Positions 34,788 to 43,857 of a stretch of 64,000 bases of DNA are shown here, piece after piece (positions within the stretch are counted from its first letter, which is position 1; each line of letters opens with the position of its first letter). Source of the DNA: Fundidesulfovibrio magnetotacticus (GTDB lineage Bacteria; Desulfobacterota; Desulfovibrionia; Desulfovibrionales; Desulfovibrionaceae); assembly GCF_013019105.1 (NCBI RefSeq), contig NZ_BLTE01000001.1, positions 434,001-498,000 on the forward strand, in the 5' to 3' direction. The position numbers and the translations under genes are program-made. The notes beneath the pieces were generated by a model. The model was not told the origin of the DNA. It saw only the letters and a list, made by a program, of their open reading frames with translations, and made no database searches.

Positions 34788-35975
34788 ATGACCGTCCCCG
34801 CGCGCCGCAAGCTCTGGGAACACGAGGACTACCAATGCCCCATCCTGGGAACCTGCCTGTCCATGGCCGAGTTGCGCAAGCTGGCCCGTCGCCTGGAACT
34901 GACCGTGCTCCCGCACGCGTCCGACTACGAACTCCACGGCTACTTCGTGCGTGAAAGCCGCCGCGAAGGCCGCATCGCCCAGACCGTGAACCGCTGCCTG
35001 GACAAGAAATACCGCAAGGAAATCCGTCTGTTCGCCAAGGCGGCCGACGAGGCGGCCCTGGAGGCCCTGTGGAAGCAGTCCCTGGCCGCCGGGGATGTGC
35101 CCGGACCCTTCTGGGCGGTGATGAGCCACCCGGTGGCCGGCATGCGCCTGTTGAACAAGGTGTTCGGGGAGGTGCACATGCTCTCCCACCTGCTGGGCGC
35201 GGCCAACCGGGCGGACCTGAAGCGCCTCTCCCGGCTGGAAACACGCGTGGACCAGCTCTCCCAGGCCCTGTCGCGCGTGCAGGCTGCACGGCGCGCCCGC
35301 AATCTGGAATGGGCCGTGCGCGTCAAGGACCTGGAGGATCGCCTGGGCGCCGAACGCCTGGAACGTCTCAAACTCTCAAGACAGGTGCGCGAGACCGCCC
35401 TGCCCCGCCCCATGGGCCGGGAGGACGAGGTGCGCGCCCTGCGCGAACAGCTGGAAGCCGCCAGCCGGGAGACGCGCCGCCAGGCGGCTGTGATCGAGGA
35501 ACTCTACCGCGACAACCTGATCCTGCGCGAGCAGGCGGAGGACGTGAGCGCCGACCTGGAGCGCGCCGAACAGGAGCTGGTGCGCGCGCTGCCCTGCGCC
35601 GAGGGCGGAGGCTGCGGCCCCGGAGGCGGCTGCCCGGCCGAAGAGGCGGGCCAATTGCCCGGCATGGAGGGCAAGACCGTGCTCTACGTGGGCGGACGCT
35701 GCAACCTGGTGCGCCATTACCGCGAGCTGGTGGAACGCCGGGGCGGCCGCTTCCACCACCACGACGGGGGCATGGAAAACTCGGCATCGGAGTTGCACGG
35801 CAAGCTGGCGTCGGCCGATGTGGTGCTCTGCCCCGTGGATTGTGTGAGCCACGAGGCGTGTCTGGCCGTGAAAAAGGCGTGCAGGAACTGCATGAAGCCT
35901 TTCCATCCGCTCAGAAGTTCTGGACTTTCCGCTCTGGCGCGCTCCCTGGAGAGCCTGGCCGGAAATGCCAACTGA
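34788..35975 (+). CDS. DUF2325-domain protein with coiled coil and Cys/Gly cluster
   Basis: The 395-residue protein has an unassigned N-terminal region (about 1-135), a long charged coiled coil (about 140-275), a short cluster with three Cys (CAEGGGCGPGGGC, about 285-297), and a C-terminal DUF2325 domain. That domain shows VLYVGGRCNLVRHYRELVE, RFHHHDGG, SADVVLCPVDCVSHEACL and KKACRN. The His and Cys residues look like metal ligands, and the upstream Fur-like box suggests iron control. Family function is not established, so a metal-related role is inference. The gene stands alone. Confidence 0.85.
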   Translation: MTVPARRKLWEHEDYQCPILGTCLSMAELRKLARRLELTVLPHASDYELHGYFVRESRREGRIAQTVNRCLDKKYRKEIRLFAKAADEAALEALWKQSLAAGDVPGPFWAVMSHPVAGMRLLNKVFGEVHMLSHLLGAANRADLKRLSRLETRVDQLSQALSRVQAARRARNLEWAVRVKDLEDRLGAERLERLKLSRQVRETALPRPMGREDEVRALREQLEAASRETRRQAAVIEELYRDNLILREQAEDVSADLERAEQELVRALPCAEGGGCGPGGGCPAEEAGQLPGMEGKTVLYVGGRCNLVRHYRELVERRGGRFHHHDGGMENSASELHGKLASADVVLCPVDCVSHEACLAVKKACRNCMKPFHPLRSSGLSALARSLESLAGNAN

Positions 35976-36027
35976 TCCGGAACAGGCCCATGCGGGTCCC
36001 TGCGCCGGGGCCGCCCCCCCGTCACAC

Positions 36028-36045
36028 TTGACGCGCAAGCGTCAA
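36028..36045. promoter_or_regulatory. Small palindrome TTGACGC-GCAA-GCGTCAA
   Basis: A seven-base perfect inverted repeat with a four-base spacer is followed by a run of A. It is not a terminator for the upstream gene because no T run follows. It lies 76 bases before the start of the next gene and could be an operator. A weaker -10-like TATACC lies near 36075. Confidence 0.3.
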
Positions 36046-36121
36046 AAAAAGGATTGCATCGGGCGCGCCTTGGCTATACCTCTTGCCTGGACGGCGGTTT
36101 CCTCGCCTAGTGGAGGTTTTC

Positions 36122-36496
36122 GTGCGCTCAGCATTTGCTACCGCATTGATCGTTACGCTTCTGCATCTTGCATCGCCCTCCTGGGCCGGCCGTTTCGACG
36201 GCGTCTACGAGGGGGAATTCCTGGGTGAATTCACCGGCCGCATCTCCATCGTGGTGCGCGGCGAGGAAGTCCAGGGCGAGATGAGCAACAAACACGGCTT
36301 CTCCGGCACCATCGCCGGCAAGGTCGATCCCGAGACCGGGCGCATCGCGTGCGACCTCACGGGCAAGTTCCTGTTCCTCAAGTTCAACGGCATCGCCGCT
36401 GGCGCCCTCCAGGGCGAAGGGGCCCAGGGAGAATGGGCCGCCCAAGGCATGCGCAAGGACAAGGGGACCTGGTACGTGGTGCTGGCCCAGCGTTAG
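36122..36496 (+). CDS. Small secreted protein, stand-alone copy of the RFDGxYxGEF domain
   Basis: The 124-residue product starts at a GTG with GGAGG six bases upstream. A signal peptide (about 1-25, ending PSWAG) is followed by one domain of about 95 residues: RFDGVYEGEFLGEF, VVRGEEVQGEMSNKHGFSG, DPETGRIACDLTGKFLF, GAQGEWAAQG, KGTWYVVLAQ. The same domain forms the C terminus of the lipoprotein at 37266-38468. I know no name for it. Two such proteins flank a secreted phosphatase, which suggests an envelope function. It may be a small beta-barrel or sandwich, judged from the alternating strands. Confidence 0.8.
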   Translation: MRSAFATALIVTLLHLASPSWAGRFDGVYEGEFLGEFTGRISIVVRGEEVQGEMSNKHGFSGTIAGKVDPETGRIACDLTGKFLFLKFNGIAAGALQGEGAQGEWAAQGMRKDKGTWYVVLAQR

Positions 36497-36549
36497 CTTC
36501 CCGACCGCCGTGGGCTGACATTCCCGGCTGAATACAGTAGACAGGAGGC

Positions 36550-37242
36550 ATGTTCCAAAAACGCCTCCTCGTCTGTTTTGTCAGCCTCGTCCTCCTTGCC
36601 GGACTGGCCCTCGCCAGCGACGGACCTACCTATCTGCCTCCGGGCCAGCCGGATTTGATACGCCTGCTGCCCCCGCCGCCCTCCGCCGTGCAAAGCGTGG
36701 CGGAGATCAATGAACTGCTGACGCTCCAGCACTCCCGCACGCAGGATCAGGCGGCCTTCGCCCGCGAGGATGCCGAGCGCTCCCCGCTACGTTTCGCGGA
36801 CGTGCTGGGTGCGGGCTTTCGCAAGGACGCCCTGCCCCTGACGCTGACGCTCTTCAAGCACGTGCTCAAGGATTCCAACACCGTGCTGGACGCGGCCAAG
36901 AAGCACTGGGACAGACCGAGGCCCTTCAAACTCTCGGAGTCCCTTCGTCCCTGCCTGGACAGGCCCGTCAGCGCCTCCTACCCCAGCGGCCACAGCACCT
37001 ACGGCCACCTTGCCGCCATCCTGCTCTCCTGGGCCGTGCCCGAGAAGGCCCCGGAACTCTTCGCCCGGGGCGATTTGTTCGCCAGGCAGCGCCTGGTGGG
37101 CGGCGTGCACTACCCGAGCGACGTGGAGGCCGGAAAGCTCTGCGCCGTGGCCATCGCCCAGGTCATGTCCCAGAACCCGCGTTTCCGGGAGGAGTTCGCC
37201 AAAGCGCGCATCGAAATCCGAACCGCGCTGGGTCTGCCCTGA
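36550..37242 (+). CDS. Secreted class A acid phosphatase (PAP2 superfamily)
   Basis: The 230-residue protein has a signal peptide (about 1-22) and the phosphatase signature of the class A/PAP2 family: KKHWDRPRPF for motif 1, SYPSGHSTYG for motif 2 and RLVGGVHYPSDVEAG for motif 3. All catalytic residues (Lys, Arg, Ser-Gly-His, Arg, His, Asp) are present. Such enzymes hydrolyse phosphomonoesters in the periplasm. The AGGAGG site is only one base from the ATG, so the exact start is slightly uncertain. It sits 53 bases after the small secreted gene. Confidence 0.9.
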   Translation: MFQKRLLVCFVSLVLLAGLALASDGPTYLPPGQPDLIRLLPPPPSAVQSVAEINELLTLQHSRTQDQAAFAREDAERSPLRFADVLGAGFRKDALPLTLTLFKHVLKDSNTVLDAAKKHWDRPRPFKLSESLRPCLDRPVSASYPSGHSTYGHLAAILLSWAVPEKAPELFARGDLFARQRLVGGVHYPSDVEAGKLCAVAIAQVMSQNPRFREEFAKARIEIRTALGLP

Positions 37243-37265
37243 CCCCGGCGCAAGGAGGCTCCGCC

Positions 37266-38468
37266 ATGAGCCGGTCCGCCAGACGGATCCTCGCCGTCTT
37301 GTGCCTTTCGTGCTGCCTCGCCGCCTGCAAGTCCGCCAGCAAGAGCGCCCACGAGCTGGCGGACCAGGCCCTCTACCAGCCCATCGCCTACGCCAACGCC
37401 TCCGTGCCGGGACCGGCCGTGGTGGTGCTCCCCGGGACCATGCAAGGCGCCACGGCAGCCTTCCGCCAGCGCGTGGACTCCGGGAACCTGGCCGACGCGG
37501 GCGAAATGGAAATGTCCAAGGCCGGTTTCACCGTGCTCGACCGCGCCAACCTGGACGAGATCGTCCAGGAGATCGGCCTGGCCGCCAACCTGGGCGACGC
37601 CAAGGCCCTCAAGGTGTTCCGCAAGGGCAAGTTCGCCCAGGCCCGCTTCCTGGTGCGCTTCGACGTGGCCAAGGCCGAGCGCCTGGACATCCAGCGCAAG
37701 GACTTCGACGGCACGCTCCTGGGCATCCTGGTGGGGGGCGTGGTGGCGGGGGTCACCCAGGACTCCGGGGTGGGCACTGCCGCAGGAACGGCCGTGGCCT
37801 CCATCAAGTCCGGCGACGAGAAGAGCACCTGGAAGGCCGGGCTGCGCTACACCGTCATCGACGCCGACACGGGCCAGCAGGTGGCCGCAGGGCTCATGGA
37901 GGACACCTTCGTGGTGCACAGCCAGCTCAAGGGCTTCCTGGGCTCCACCGAGGAGACGCGCACGGGCCTGACCATGGACACAATGGCCATCCGCCTGGTG
38001 CAGATGGCCGTGTCCGAGATCGACGCGCGGCACAAGGAGGCCCTGAACCAGGCCCCCGCGCCAGCGCCAGCCAAGGACCGCGTGGACGAGGCGGCCGTGC
38101 GCAAGCAGTACGACGCCATCAAGGAGCAGCAGCGCAAGGAGCGCGAGGAGGCCGCACGGCTCGCCCGCTTCGACGGCACCTACATCGGGGAGTTCGCCGG
38201 GGGCACCAAGGGCAAGGTGCGTCTCACCGTGGACGGAAAGGGCGTGGAGGGCGAGGTGTCCAACACCGACGGCCTGCACGGCCGCTTCATCGGCACGCTG
38301 GACCAGCAAACGGGCACGTTCGACTCCGAACTGAACGGCAAGATCGCGTTCATCACGTTCAAGGGCTCCGTCTCCGGGACGCTCTCCGAGGACGGCACGG
38401 CCCAGGGGGCATGGCGCGCCTCGGGCTGGGGCACGGAACAGGGCGCCTGGGCCGCCAAGCGGCAGTAG
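37266..38468 (+). CDS. CsgG-like lipoprotein fused to the RFDGxYxGEF domain
   Basis: The 400-residue product is a lipoprotein by its LAAC box at about residues 18-21 (CCLAACKSASK). The middle part (about 45-265) resembles CsgG-like periplasmic/outer-membrane assembly proteins: FTVLDRANLDEIVQEIGLAA, ARFLVRFDV, LRYTVIDADTGQQVAAG. A charged coiled coil (about 275-300) joins it to a C-terminal copy of the domain seen at 36122-36496 (RFDGTYIGEFAGG, GVEGEVSNTDGLHG). CsgG proper forms the curli secretion channel; here no curli genes are near. A perfect terminator follows. Confidence 0.8.
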   Translation: MSRSARRILAVLCLSCCLAACKSASKSAHELADQALYQPIAYANASVPGPAVVVLPGTMQGATAAFRQRVDSGNLADAGEMEMSKAGFTVLDRANLDEIVQEIGLAANLGDAKALKVFRKGKFAQARFLVRFDVAKAERLDIQRKDFDGTLLGILVGGVVAGVTQDSGVGTAAGTAVASIKSGDEKSTWKAGLRYTVIDADTGQQVAAGLMEDTFVVHSQLKGFLGSTEETRTGLTMDTMAIRLVQMAVSEIDARHKEALNQAPAPAPAKDRVDEAAVRKQYDAIKEQQRKEREEAARLARFDGTYIGEFAGGTKGKVRLTVDGKGVEGEVSNTDGLHGRFIGTLDQQTGTFDSELNGKIAFITFKGSVSGTLSEDGTAQGAWRASGWGTEQGAWAAKRQ

Positions 38469-38492
38469 CCCCGCGCCCCCCCGGAAACGCAT

Positions 38493-38520
38493 GCGGCCGG
38501 AGGCGCAAGCCTCCGGCCGC
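38493..38520. terminator. Bidirectional hairpin between the CsgG-like gene and gap
   Basis: A perfect 12-base stem GCGGCCGGAGGC / GCCTCCGGCCGC with a GCAA loop lies 24 bases after the lipoprotein stop. A shorter related hairpin, GGAGGC-CTGC-GCCTCC, follows at 38583-38598 near the end of gap. Confidence 0.7.
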
Positions 38521-38632
38521 TTCAATCGCTTCGCTGGGGGCCCCGTGCGCAACGCCGCACGGGACGGCGTACATGCGGGAACGGAGGCCTGCGCCTCCGG
38601 CCGCTCGGCCTTTCCTTCAACCCGGGCGGACG

Positions 38633-39649
38633 CTAGAGCCCCTTGCCCGCCATGTAGGTGATCAAATCGCCCACGCGGCAGGAGTAGCCCCATTCGTTGT
38701 CATACCAGGCCACCAGCTTGGCCAGCACGCCGTCCTGGACCATGGTGAACTCCGCCTCCACCACGCCGGAACGGGGGTCGCCCTTGAAGTCCGAAGAGAC
38801 CAGGGGCTCCTCGCAATAGCCCATGATGCCCTTGAGAGGCCCCTCGGCCGCCGCCTTGAGCGTGGCGCGCAGCGTTTCGGTGTCCGTGGGCTTCTCCAGC
38901 ACGGCCGCGAAGTCCACCACGGAGACGGCCGGGGTGGGCACGCGCAGGGAATAGCCGCTGAAGCGGCCCTTGAGCTCCGGGATCACCAGGGCCACGGCCT
39001 TGGCCGCGCCCGTGGACGTGGGGATGATGTTGCAGGCCGCCGCGCGCGCCCGGCGCAGGTCCTTGTGGGGCAGGTCCAGGATGCGCTGGTCGTTGGTGTA
39101 GGAGTGGATGGTGCACATCACGCCGGAGCGGATGCCGAAGGCCGCGTGCACCACCTTGGCCACGGGGGCCAGGCAGTTGGTGGTGCAGGAGGCGTTGGAG
39201 AGGATGTGGTGCTTCGCGGGGTCGTAGCGGTCCTCGTTGACGCCCATGACGATGGTGATGTCCTCGTCCTTGGCGGGCGCGGAAATGATCACCTTCTTCG
39301 CGCCGGACTCCATGTGCATGGCCGCCTGGGGGCCGGTGCGGAAGATGCCCGTGGATTCCACCACCACGTCCACGCCATGCCTGGCCCAGGGGATGTTCTT
39401 GGGGTCGCGTTCCTTGGTGCAGGTCACGCGCCAGGAGCCCACCACCATGTCGTCGCCGTCCGTGGAGACGGGGATGGGGCAGCGCCCGTAGTTGGTGTCG
39501 TAGGCGAGCAGGTGGGCGTTGGTGTGGGTGTCGAAGAGGTCGTTGACGGCCACCACCTCGATGCGCTCGCCGTGCTGCTCGTACATGGCCTTGAGCACCT
39601 GGCGGCCGATGCGTCCGAATCCGTTGATGCCGACCTTGATCTTTTGCAT
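38633..39649 (-). CDS. gap: Glyceraldehyde-3-phosphate dehydrogenase
   Basis: The 338-residue enzyme has the NAD loop [12 protein letters not shown], the catalytic Cys in [10 protein letters not shown] and the phosphate-binding segments [10 protein letters not shown] and WYDNEWGYS. It catalyses the central phosphorylating oxidation of glyceraldehyde-3-phosphate in glycolysis or gluconeogenesis. It follows the GAF-domain gene by 11 bases on the same strand, so both are made from one message. Confidence 0.96.
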   Translation of the reverse strand: MQKIKVGINGFGRIGRQVLKAMYEQHGERIEVVAVNDLFDTHTNAHLLAYDTNYGRCPIPVSTDGDDMVVGSWRVTCTKERDPKNIPWARHGVDVVVESTGIFRTGPQAAMHMESGAKKVIISAPAKDEDITIVMGVNEDRYDPAKHHILSNASCTTNCLAPVAKVVHAAFGIRSGVMCTIHSYTNDQRILDLPHKDLRRARAAACNIIPTSTGAAKAVALVIPELKGRFSGYSLRVPTPAVSVVDFAAVLEKPTDTETLRATLKAAAEGPLKGIMGYCEEPLVSSDFKGDPRSGVVEAEFTMVQDGVLAKLVAWYDNEWGYSCRVGDLITYMAGKGL

Positions 39650-39660
39650 GGGGCGCCTCG

Positions 39661-40224
39661 CTAGTCCTCGAAGGTTTGGTATTGGAAGGCGGTCAGCAAC
39701 TCGTAGTCGGACTTGAGCGCCTGGTGCAGCCGCGCGTTCTCGATGGCGATGGCCGAGAGGTTGGCCATGATGGAAAGGAACTCCACCTCGGACTCGCAGA
39801 AATCCCGCTTCGCCCCGGTGTAGACGCGCATGACGCCGATGATCTTCTCCTCCACCCGCAGGGGCACAACGAGCACCGAAACCAGCCCCTCGGCCTTGGC
39901 GGCCTCCTGGTACTGGAAGCGTTCGTCGTTGGCGGCGTCGGCCACGTACACGGAGTCTCCGGCCAGGGCGAACTTGTCGAGCCTGCTCTTGGCCACCTCC
40001 ACCTTGCCCTTGCGCAGGTAGCCCTTGGAGAGCCCGAAAGACGCTCCGGGAAGAAGGTTCAGCCCCGCGCGGTCCAACAGGCGCAGGGAGCAGGCCTTCA
40101 CGTTCAGCGCTTTCGCGGTCTGTTCCGCGATGCGCCCGAGAAGCTCCATGGGCTCCAGGCTCGAATTGATGACCTTGATGGCCTCGTAGAGGGTTCTATA
40201 GTAGTTGCGTTCGCAGTCGGACAT
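39661..40224 (-). CDS. GAF-domain sensor protein cotranscribed with gap
   Basis: The 187-residue product is almost entirely one GAF domain (about 20-170): [88 protein letters not shown]. There is no output domain. AAGGAG is seven bases before the ATG at 40224. GAF domains bind small molecules or sense redox state. Placed directly before gap, it probably monitors a central metabolic signal, which is inference. Confidence 0.88.
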   Translation of the reverse strand: MSDCERNYYRTLYEAIKVINSSLEPMELLGRIAEQTAKALNVKACSLRLLDRAGLNLLPGASFGLSKGYLRKGKVEVAKSRLDKFALAGDSVYVADAANDERFQYQEAAKAEGLVSVLVVPLRVEEKIIGVMRVYTGAKRDFCESEVEFLSIMANLSAIAIENARLHQALKSDYELLTAFQYQTFED

Positions 40225-40486
40225 GGGTCTCTCCTTGATGGATCGGGCTTTCCGGCATCTTGAGGCGCAAAGGTGATTGGTTGTCCACTCGGACCGCGCC
40301 CCGGAACGACGCCGGGGCGTTGCAACATGATCCGCCGCGCATTGTCTCCCGCGAAAGGAGGCTTTGCTGTGCCAGGACCGGCATACAACACGCCCTGACA
40401 CGAAAGGAACAAGCGGTCAAACGGAAAGCACCGATGGGAACGCCGCAGGGTTGCCGCGCGCGTCGATGGGCTGGGGCCTCCCGCGG

Positions 40487-40585
40487 CCAGGGCTCCGCCC
40501 TGGACCCGCTGGAGAGGGCGCTGCCCTCTCCAGACCTCACCCGCCAGTGGGGAGCCCCCTCTGGACCCGGCGGTTGCTTCGCGAC
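40487..40585 (-). repeat. Mosaic hairpin repeat, copy A
   Basis: Read on the minus strand, the element begins GAAGCAACCGCCGGGTCCAG. It carries three consecutive self-complementary blocks, the clearest being CTGGAGAGGGC with its mirror GCCCTCTCCAG. Related copies lie at 42397-42465, 52537-52612 and 62510-62770. Confidence 0.75.
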
Positions 40586-40689
40586 GGCGGGAGGTGCTGC
40601 CGGGCAGTGCGGCAAGGGCGACAGGAAAGTGACTGCCCTTGTCCAGGTGACCGCCGCGCGGCGGCCAAGCGGCAACGTGTGAAGAGGCT

Positions 40690-40732
40690 ATAACGAAAAG
40701 AAACCCCTCACGGCCGGGCCGGGAGGGGTTTC
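40690..40732 (-). terminator. Rho-independent terminator of leuB
   Basis: Minus-strand arms GAAACCCCTC / GAGGGGTTTC (40700-40732) are followed by TTTCTTTTC. It lies about 25 bases past the leuB stop. Confidence 0.85.
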
Positions 40733-40756
40733 GGGAGAGCGCGGGGCCGTGAGGGC

Positions 40757-41830
40757 CTAGAGGCGTTCGGCCACCAGGTCGCCCATCTTGGCGCAGCCCA
40801 CCTGGGTCTTGCCCGGCTCCATGATGTCGCCGGTGCGGTAGCCCTCCTGGAGGATGGCGGACACGGCGTCCTCGATCACCTGGGCCTCCTGGACCATGGC
40901 GAACTGGTAGCGCAGCATCATGGCCACGGAGAGGATGGTGGCCAGGGGGTTGGCCAGGTCCTTGCCCGCGATGTCCGGGGCCGAGCCGTGGATGGGCTCG
41001 TAGAGTCCGGGGCCGGAAGCGCCCAGCGAGGCCGAAGGCAGCATGCCGATGGAGCCGGTGATCACCGCCGCCTCGTCGGAGAGGATGTCGCCGAAGAGGT
41101 TTTCGGTGACGATGGTGTCGAACTGCCCGGGGTTGCGCACCAGCTGCATGGCGGCGTTGTCCACGTACATGTGGGTGAGTTCAACGTCGGGGTAGTCCTT
41201 GGCCACTTCCAGCACCACCTCGCGCCAGAGCTGGGACACGTCGAGCACGTTGGCCTTGTCCACCGAGCAGAGCTTCTTGCCGCGCTTGCGGGCGGTCTCG
41301 AAGCCCACCTTGGCGATGCGGCGAATCTCGGACTCGGAATAGATCATGTTGTTGTAGGCCACGCGCTCGCCGTCGCGCACTTCCTGGCCCTTGGGCGTGC
41401 CGAAATAGGCCCCGCCGGTGAGCTCGCGGATCACCATCACGTCCAGGCCCTGGCCCACGATGTCCGGGCGCAGGCAGCAGGCGTCCTTGAGCTCGGGGAA
41501 GAGCTTGGCGGGGCGCAGGTTGGCGAAGAGCCCCAACTCCTTGCGGATGGCCAGGAGCCCGCGCTCGGGCCGGATGGACTTCTCGATGGCGTCCCACTTG
41601 GGGCCGCCCACCGCGCCCAGCAGCACGGCGTCGGCCTGCTTGCAGGCGTCCACGGTCTCTTGGGGCAGGGGGGTGTTGCAGGCGTCGATGGCCGCGCCGC
41701 CGATCAGGTGGTAGCTGGTCTTGAACTGATGGCCGAAGCGCTCCCCGATCTTTTTCAGGGTCTTCTCGGCCTGGGCCATGATCTCGGGGCCGATGCCGTC
41801 CCCGGGCAGAATGACGATGTTCTTGGTCAT
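40757..41830 (-). CDS. leuB: 3-isopropylmalate dehydrogenase
   Basis: LeuB oxidises and decarboxylates 3-isopropylmalate in leucine synthesis. The 357-residue protein has the NAD/substrate residues in AVGGPKWD and [16 protein letters not shown], the Arg segment [12 protein letters not shown], and the family signature around [19 protein letters not shown]. It ends the leu cluster (after leuD, 60-base gap) and is followed by a strong terminator. Confidence 0.96.
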   Translation of the reverse strand: MTKNIVILPGDGIGPEIMAQAEKTLKKIGERFGHQFKTSYHLIGGAAIDACNTPLPQETVDACKQADAVLLGAVGGPKWDAIEKSIRPERGLLAIRKELGLFANLRPAKLFPELKDACCLRPDIVGQGLDVMVIRELTGGAYFGTPKGQEVRDGERVAYNNMIYSESEIRRIAKVGFETARKRGKKLCSVDKANVLDVSQLWREVVLEVAKDYPDVELTHMYVDNAAMQLVRNPGQFDTIVTENLFGDILSDEAAVITGSIGMLPSASLGASGPGLYEPIHGSAPDIAGKDLANPLATILSVAMMLRYQFAMVQEAQVIEDAVSAILQEGYRTGDIMEPGKTQVGCAKMGDLVAERL

Positions 41831-41890
41831 GAGCGTCTCATAAGCCGCTTGAGCGCCCGGGTCCGGGCGCGCGGCGTCTTGGCCGGGCGT

Positions 41891-42382
41891 TTACGCCTCC
41901 AGCCGGTCCTTCACGTAGTGCACCAGGCCGCCCTTGGAGAGGATCTCCTGCATGAAGGGGGGCACGGGGGCCGTCTTGATCGCCTCGCCGGTGGTGAGGT
42001 TCTTGATCTCGCCCTTCTCGGCGTCCACTTCCAGCTGGTCGCCGTCGTTGATCTTGGCCGCGTCGTCGCCCACTTCCAGGAGCACCAGGCCCATGTTGAA
42101 GCCGTTGCGGTAGAAGATGCGGGCGAAGCTGTGGGCCACCACCACGGGGATGCCCGCGCCGAGGAGCGCAAGGGGCGCGTGCTCGCGCGAACTGCCGCAG
42201 CCGAAGTTCTCACCGGCCACCATGATGTCGCCCTTGCTCACCCGCTTCACCCAGCCGGCCTCCAGGCCCTCCATGCAGTTGGCCCCCAGCTCGGCCGTGT
42301 CCGTGGTCACCAGGAACCGGGCCGGGATGATGGCGTCCGTATCGATGTGTGCGCCTACCTTGTGCGCGCGTCCTTTGTACAT
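41891..42382 (-). CDS. leuD: 3-isopropylmalate dehydratase, small subunit
   Basis: The 163-residue small subunit has the swivel-domain features [30 protein letters not shown] and [18 protein letters not shown]. The length fits the short archaeal/deltaproteobacterial type. AAGGAG lies eight bases before the ATG. It follows leuC after an unusually long 215-base gap that contains hairpin repeats. Confidence 0.95.
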   Translation of the reverse strand: MYKGRAHKVGAHIDTDAIIPARFLVTTDTAELGANCMEGLEAGWVKRVSKGDIMVAGENFGCGSSREHAPLALLGAGIPVVVAHSFARIFYRNGFNMGLVLLEVGDDAAKINDGDQLEVDAEKGEIKNLTTGEAIKTAPVPPFMQEILSKGGLVHYVKDRLEA

Positions 42383-42396
42383 GATGCTTCTCCTTG

Positions 42397-42465
42397 GCGG
42401 GGGCTCCGCCCCCGCACCCCCGCCAGGGCGCTGCCCTGGACCCGCCAGGGGGATGATCCCCCTGG
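42397..42465 (-). repeat. Mosaic hairpin repeat, copy B (inside the leu operon)
   Basis: Three adjacent palindromes occur: a GCGGGGGC-type hairpin at 42397-42415, CCAGGGC-GCT-GCCCTGG at 42423-42439 and a CCAGGGGG-type hairpin at 42445-42465. They lie in the leuC-leuD gap. Confidence 0.7.
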
Positions 42466-42547
42466 ACCCTCAACGGGGGGTTCGGTTCGCCGTCGGCCTC
42501 GCGGGCAGACCCGCGAAGCCCACTAAAGTTTTTTGGAAGGGGGGTCC

Positions 42548-42583
42548 GGGGGGAAACCTTTTGTTCACAAAAGGTTTCCCCCC
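42548..42583 (-). terminator. Perfect 17-base palindrome in the leuC-leuD gap
   Basis: GGGGGGAAACCTTTTGT is mirrored exactly after a two-base spacer. In the minus-strand message it begins 14 bases past the leuC stop. It could act as an attenuator, a partial terminator or an RNA-protecting hairpin. A run AAAAAACTTT lies beyond it but no T run. Confidence 0.45.
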
Positions 42584-42597
42584 GGTTCTCCTCCCTC

Positions 42598-43857
42598 CTA
42601 CACCGACTCGGGGTGGACGATCTCGCCCGCGATGGCGGACGCGGCGGCCACGGCCGGGTTGGAGAGGTACACTTCGGACTCCAGGGAGCCCATGCGGCCC
42701 TTGAAGTTGCGGTTGGTGGTGGCGATGGAGCGTTCCCCGGCGGCCAGGATGCCCATGTGTCCGCCCAGGCAGGGGCCGCAGGTGGGGGGGCCCACGATGC
42801 AACCGGAATCCATGAAGATCTCCAGCAGGCCTTCCTTGAGGGCCTGCTTCCAGATCCTGGGGGTGGCGGGCAGCACGATGCAGCGCACGTGATTGGCCAC
42901 CTTGCGTCCCTTGAGCACCTGGGCGGCCTCGCGCATGTCCTCGATGCGCCCGTTGGTGCAGGAGCCGATGACGGACTGGTCGAGGCGGATGCCCTTGCAC
43001 TCGGCGACGGGCTTCACGTTGTCGGGCAGGTGGGGGCAGGCCACGCGGGGAGTCATGGCGGAGCAGTCGATGGTAAGGGTCTGCTCGTAGAAAGCGCCTT
43101 CGTCGGCGTGGATTTCCTTGTCGCCGGAGCGTCCTGCGGCCTTGGCGTAGGCCAGGGTCTTGGCGTCGGCGGGAAAGAGCCCGGCCTTGCCTCCGGCCTC
43201 GATGGCCATGTTGGCCATGGTCAGGCGCTGTTCCACTGAGAGCCCGGCCAGGGCGGCGCCGCCGAATTCCAGGGCCTTGTAGAGCGCGCCGGAGACGCCG
43301 ATGCGCCCGATCACTTCCAGGATGAGGTCCTTGCCGCCCACCCAGGGGGCCAGGGTCCCTTCCAGGAGCACGCGGATGGTGGGGGGCACCTTGAACCACG
43401 TCTCGCCCAGGACCATGGCCCCGGCGATGTCGGTGGAGCCCATGCCCGTGGCGAACGCGCCCAGGCCGCCGTAGGTGCAGGTGTGGGAGTCCGCGCCCAC
43501 CACCACGTCGCCGGGGCCGACCAGGCCCATTTCGGGCAGCAGGGCGTGTTCCACGCCGCAGTCGCCGCCTTCGTAGTAGTGGGTGATGTTCTTCTCGCGG
43601 GCGAACTCGCGCACCACCTTGACCTGCTCGGCGGAGTCGATGTCCTTGTTGGGCGTGAAGTGGTCGCAGACGAGGGCGATCTTGTCCTTGTCGAAGACCT
43701 TGTCCGCGCCCATGCGCCGGAAGCTCTTGATGGCCAGCGGCGCGGTGATGTCGTTGGCCAGGACGAGGTCCACCCGGCAGCGGACGATCTGTCCGTCCTG
43801 GGTGATGGTCTCGTCGGTGCGGCCCTGCAGTATTTTCTGGGCTAAAGTCTGGCGCAT
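42598..43857 (-). CDS. leuC: 3-isopropylmalate dehydratase, large subunit
   Basis: LeuC carries the [4Fe-4S] cluster of the isomerase that converts 2- to 3-isopropylmalate. The 419-residue product shows the cluster Cys in VIGSCTNG and PPTCGPCLGGH, together with VVGADSHTCTYGGLGAFATG. The ATG overlaps the end of leuA by 16 bases, with GGAGG just before it inside leuA. Its length fits the HacA/LeuC-like short type found in archaea and deltaproteobacteria. Confidence 0.95.
   Translation of the reverse strand: MRQTLAQKILQGRTDETITQDGQIVRCRVDLVLANDITAPLAIKSFRRMGADKVFDKDKIALVCDHFTPNKDIDSAEQVKVVREFAREKNITHYYEGGDCGVEHALLPEMGLVGPGDVVVGADSHTCTYGGLGAFATGMGSTDIAGAMVLGETWFKVPPTIRVLLEGTLAPWVGGKDLILEVIGRIGVSGALYKALEFGGAALAGLSVEQRLTMANMAIEAGGKAGLFPADAKTLAYAKAAGRSGDKEIHADEGAFYEQTLTIDCSAMTPRVACPHLPDNVKPVAECKGIRLDQSVIGSCTNGRIEDMREAAQVLKGRKVANHVRCIVLPATPRIWKQALKEGLLEIFMDSGCIVGPPTCGPCLGGHMGILAAGERSIATTNRNFKGRMGSLESEVYLSNPAVAAASAIAGEIVHPESV

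Larger units (their letters stand above)
40225..40756. other. 532-base non-coding gap between the GAF gene and leuB
   Basis: No frame with a ribosome site and coherent protein was found. The gap holds a GC hairpin CCCCGG-AACGA-CGCCGGGG near 40300, a member of the mosaic hairpin repeat (40487-40585) and the leuB terminator at its right end. The promoter of the GAF-gap unit must lie near 40230-40300 but was not resolved. Confidence 0.6.
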
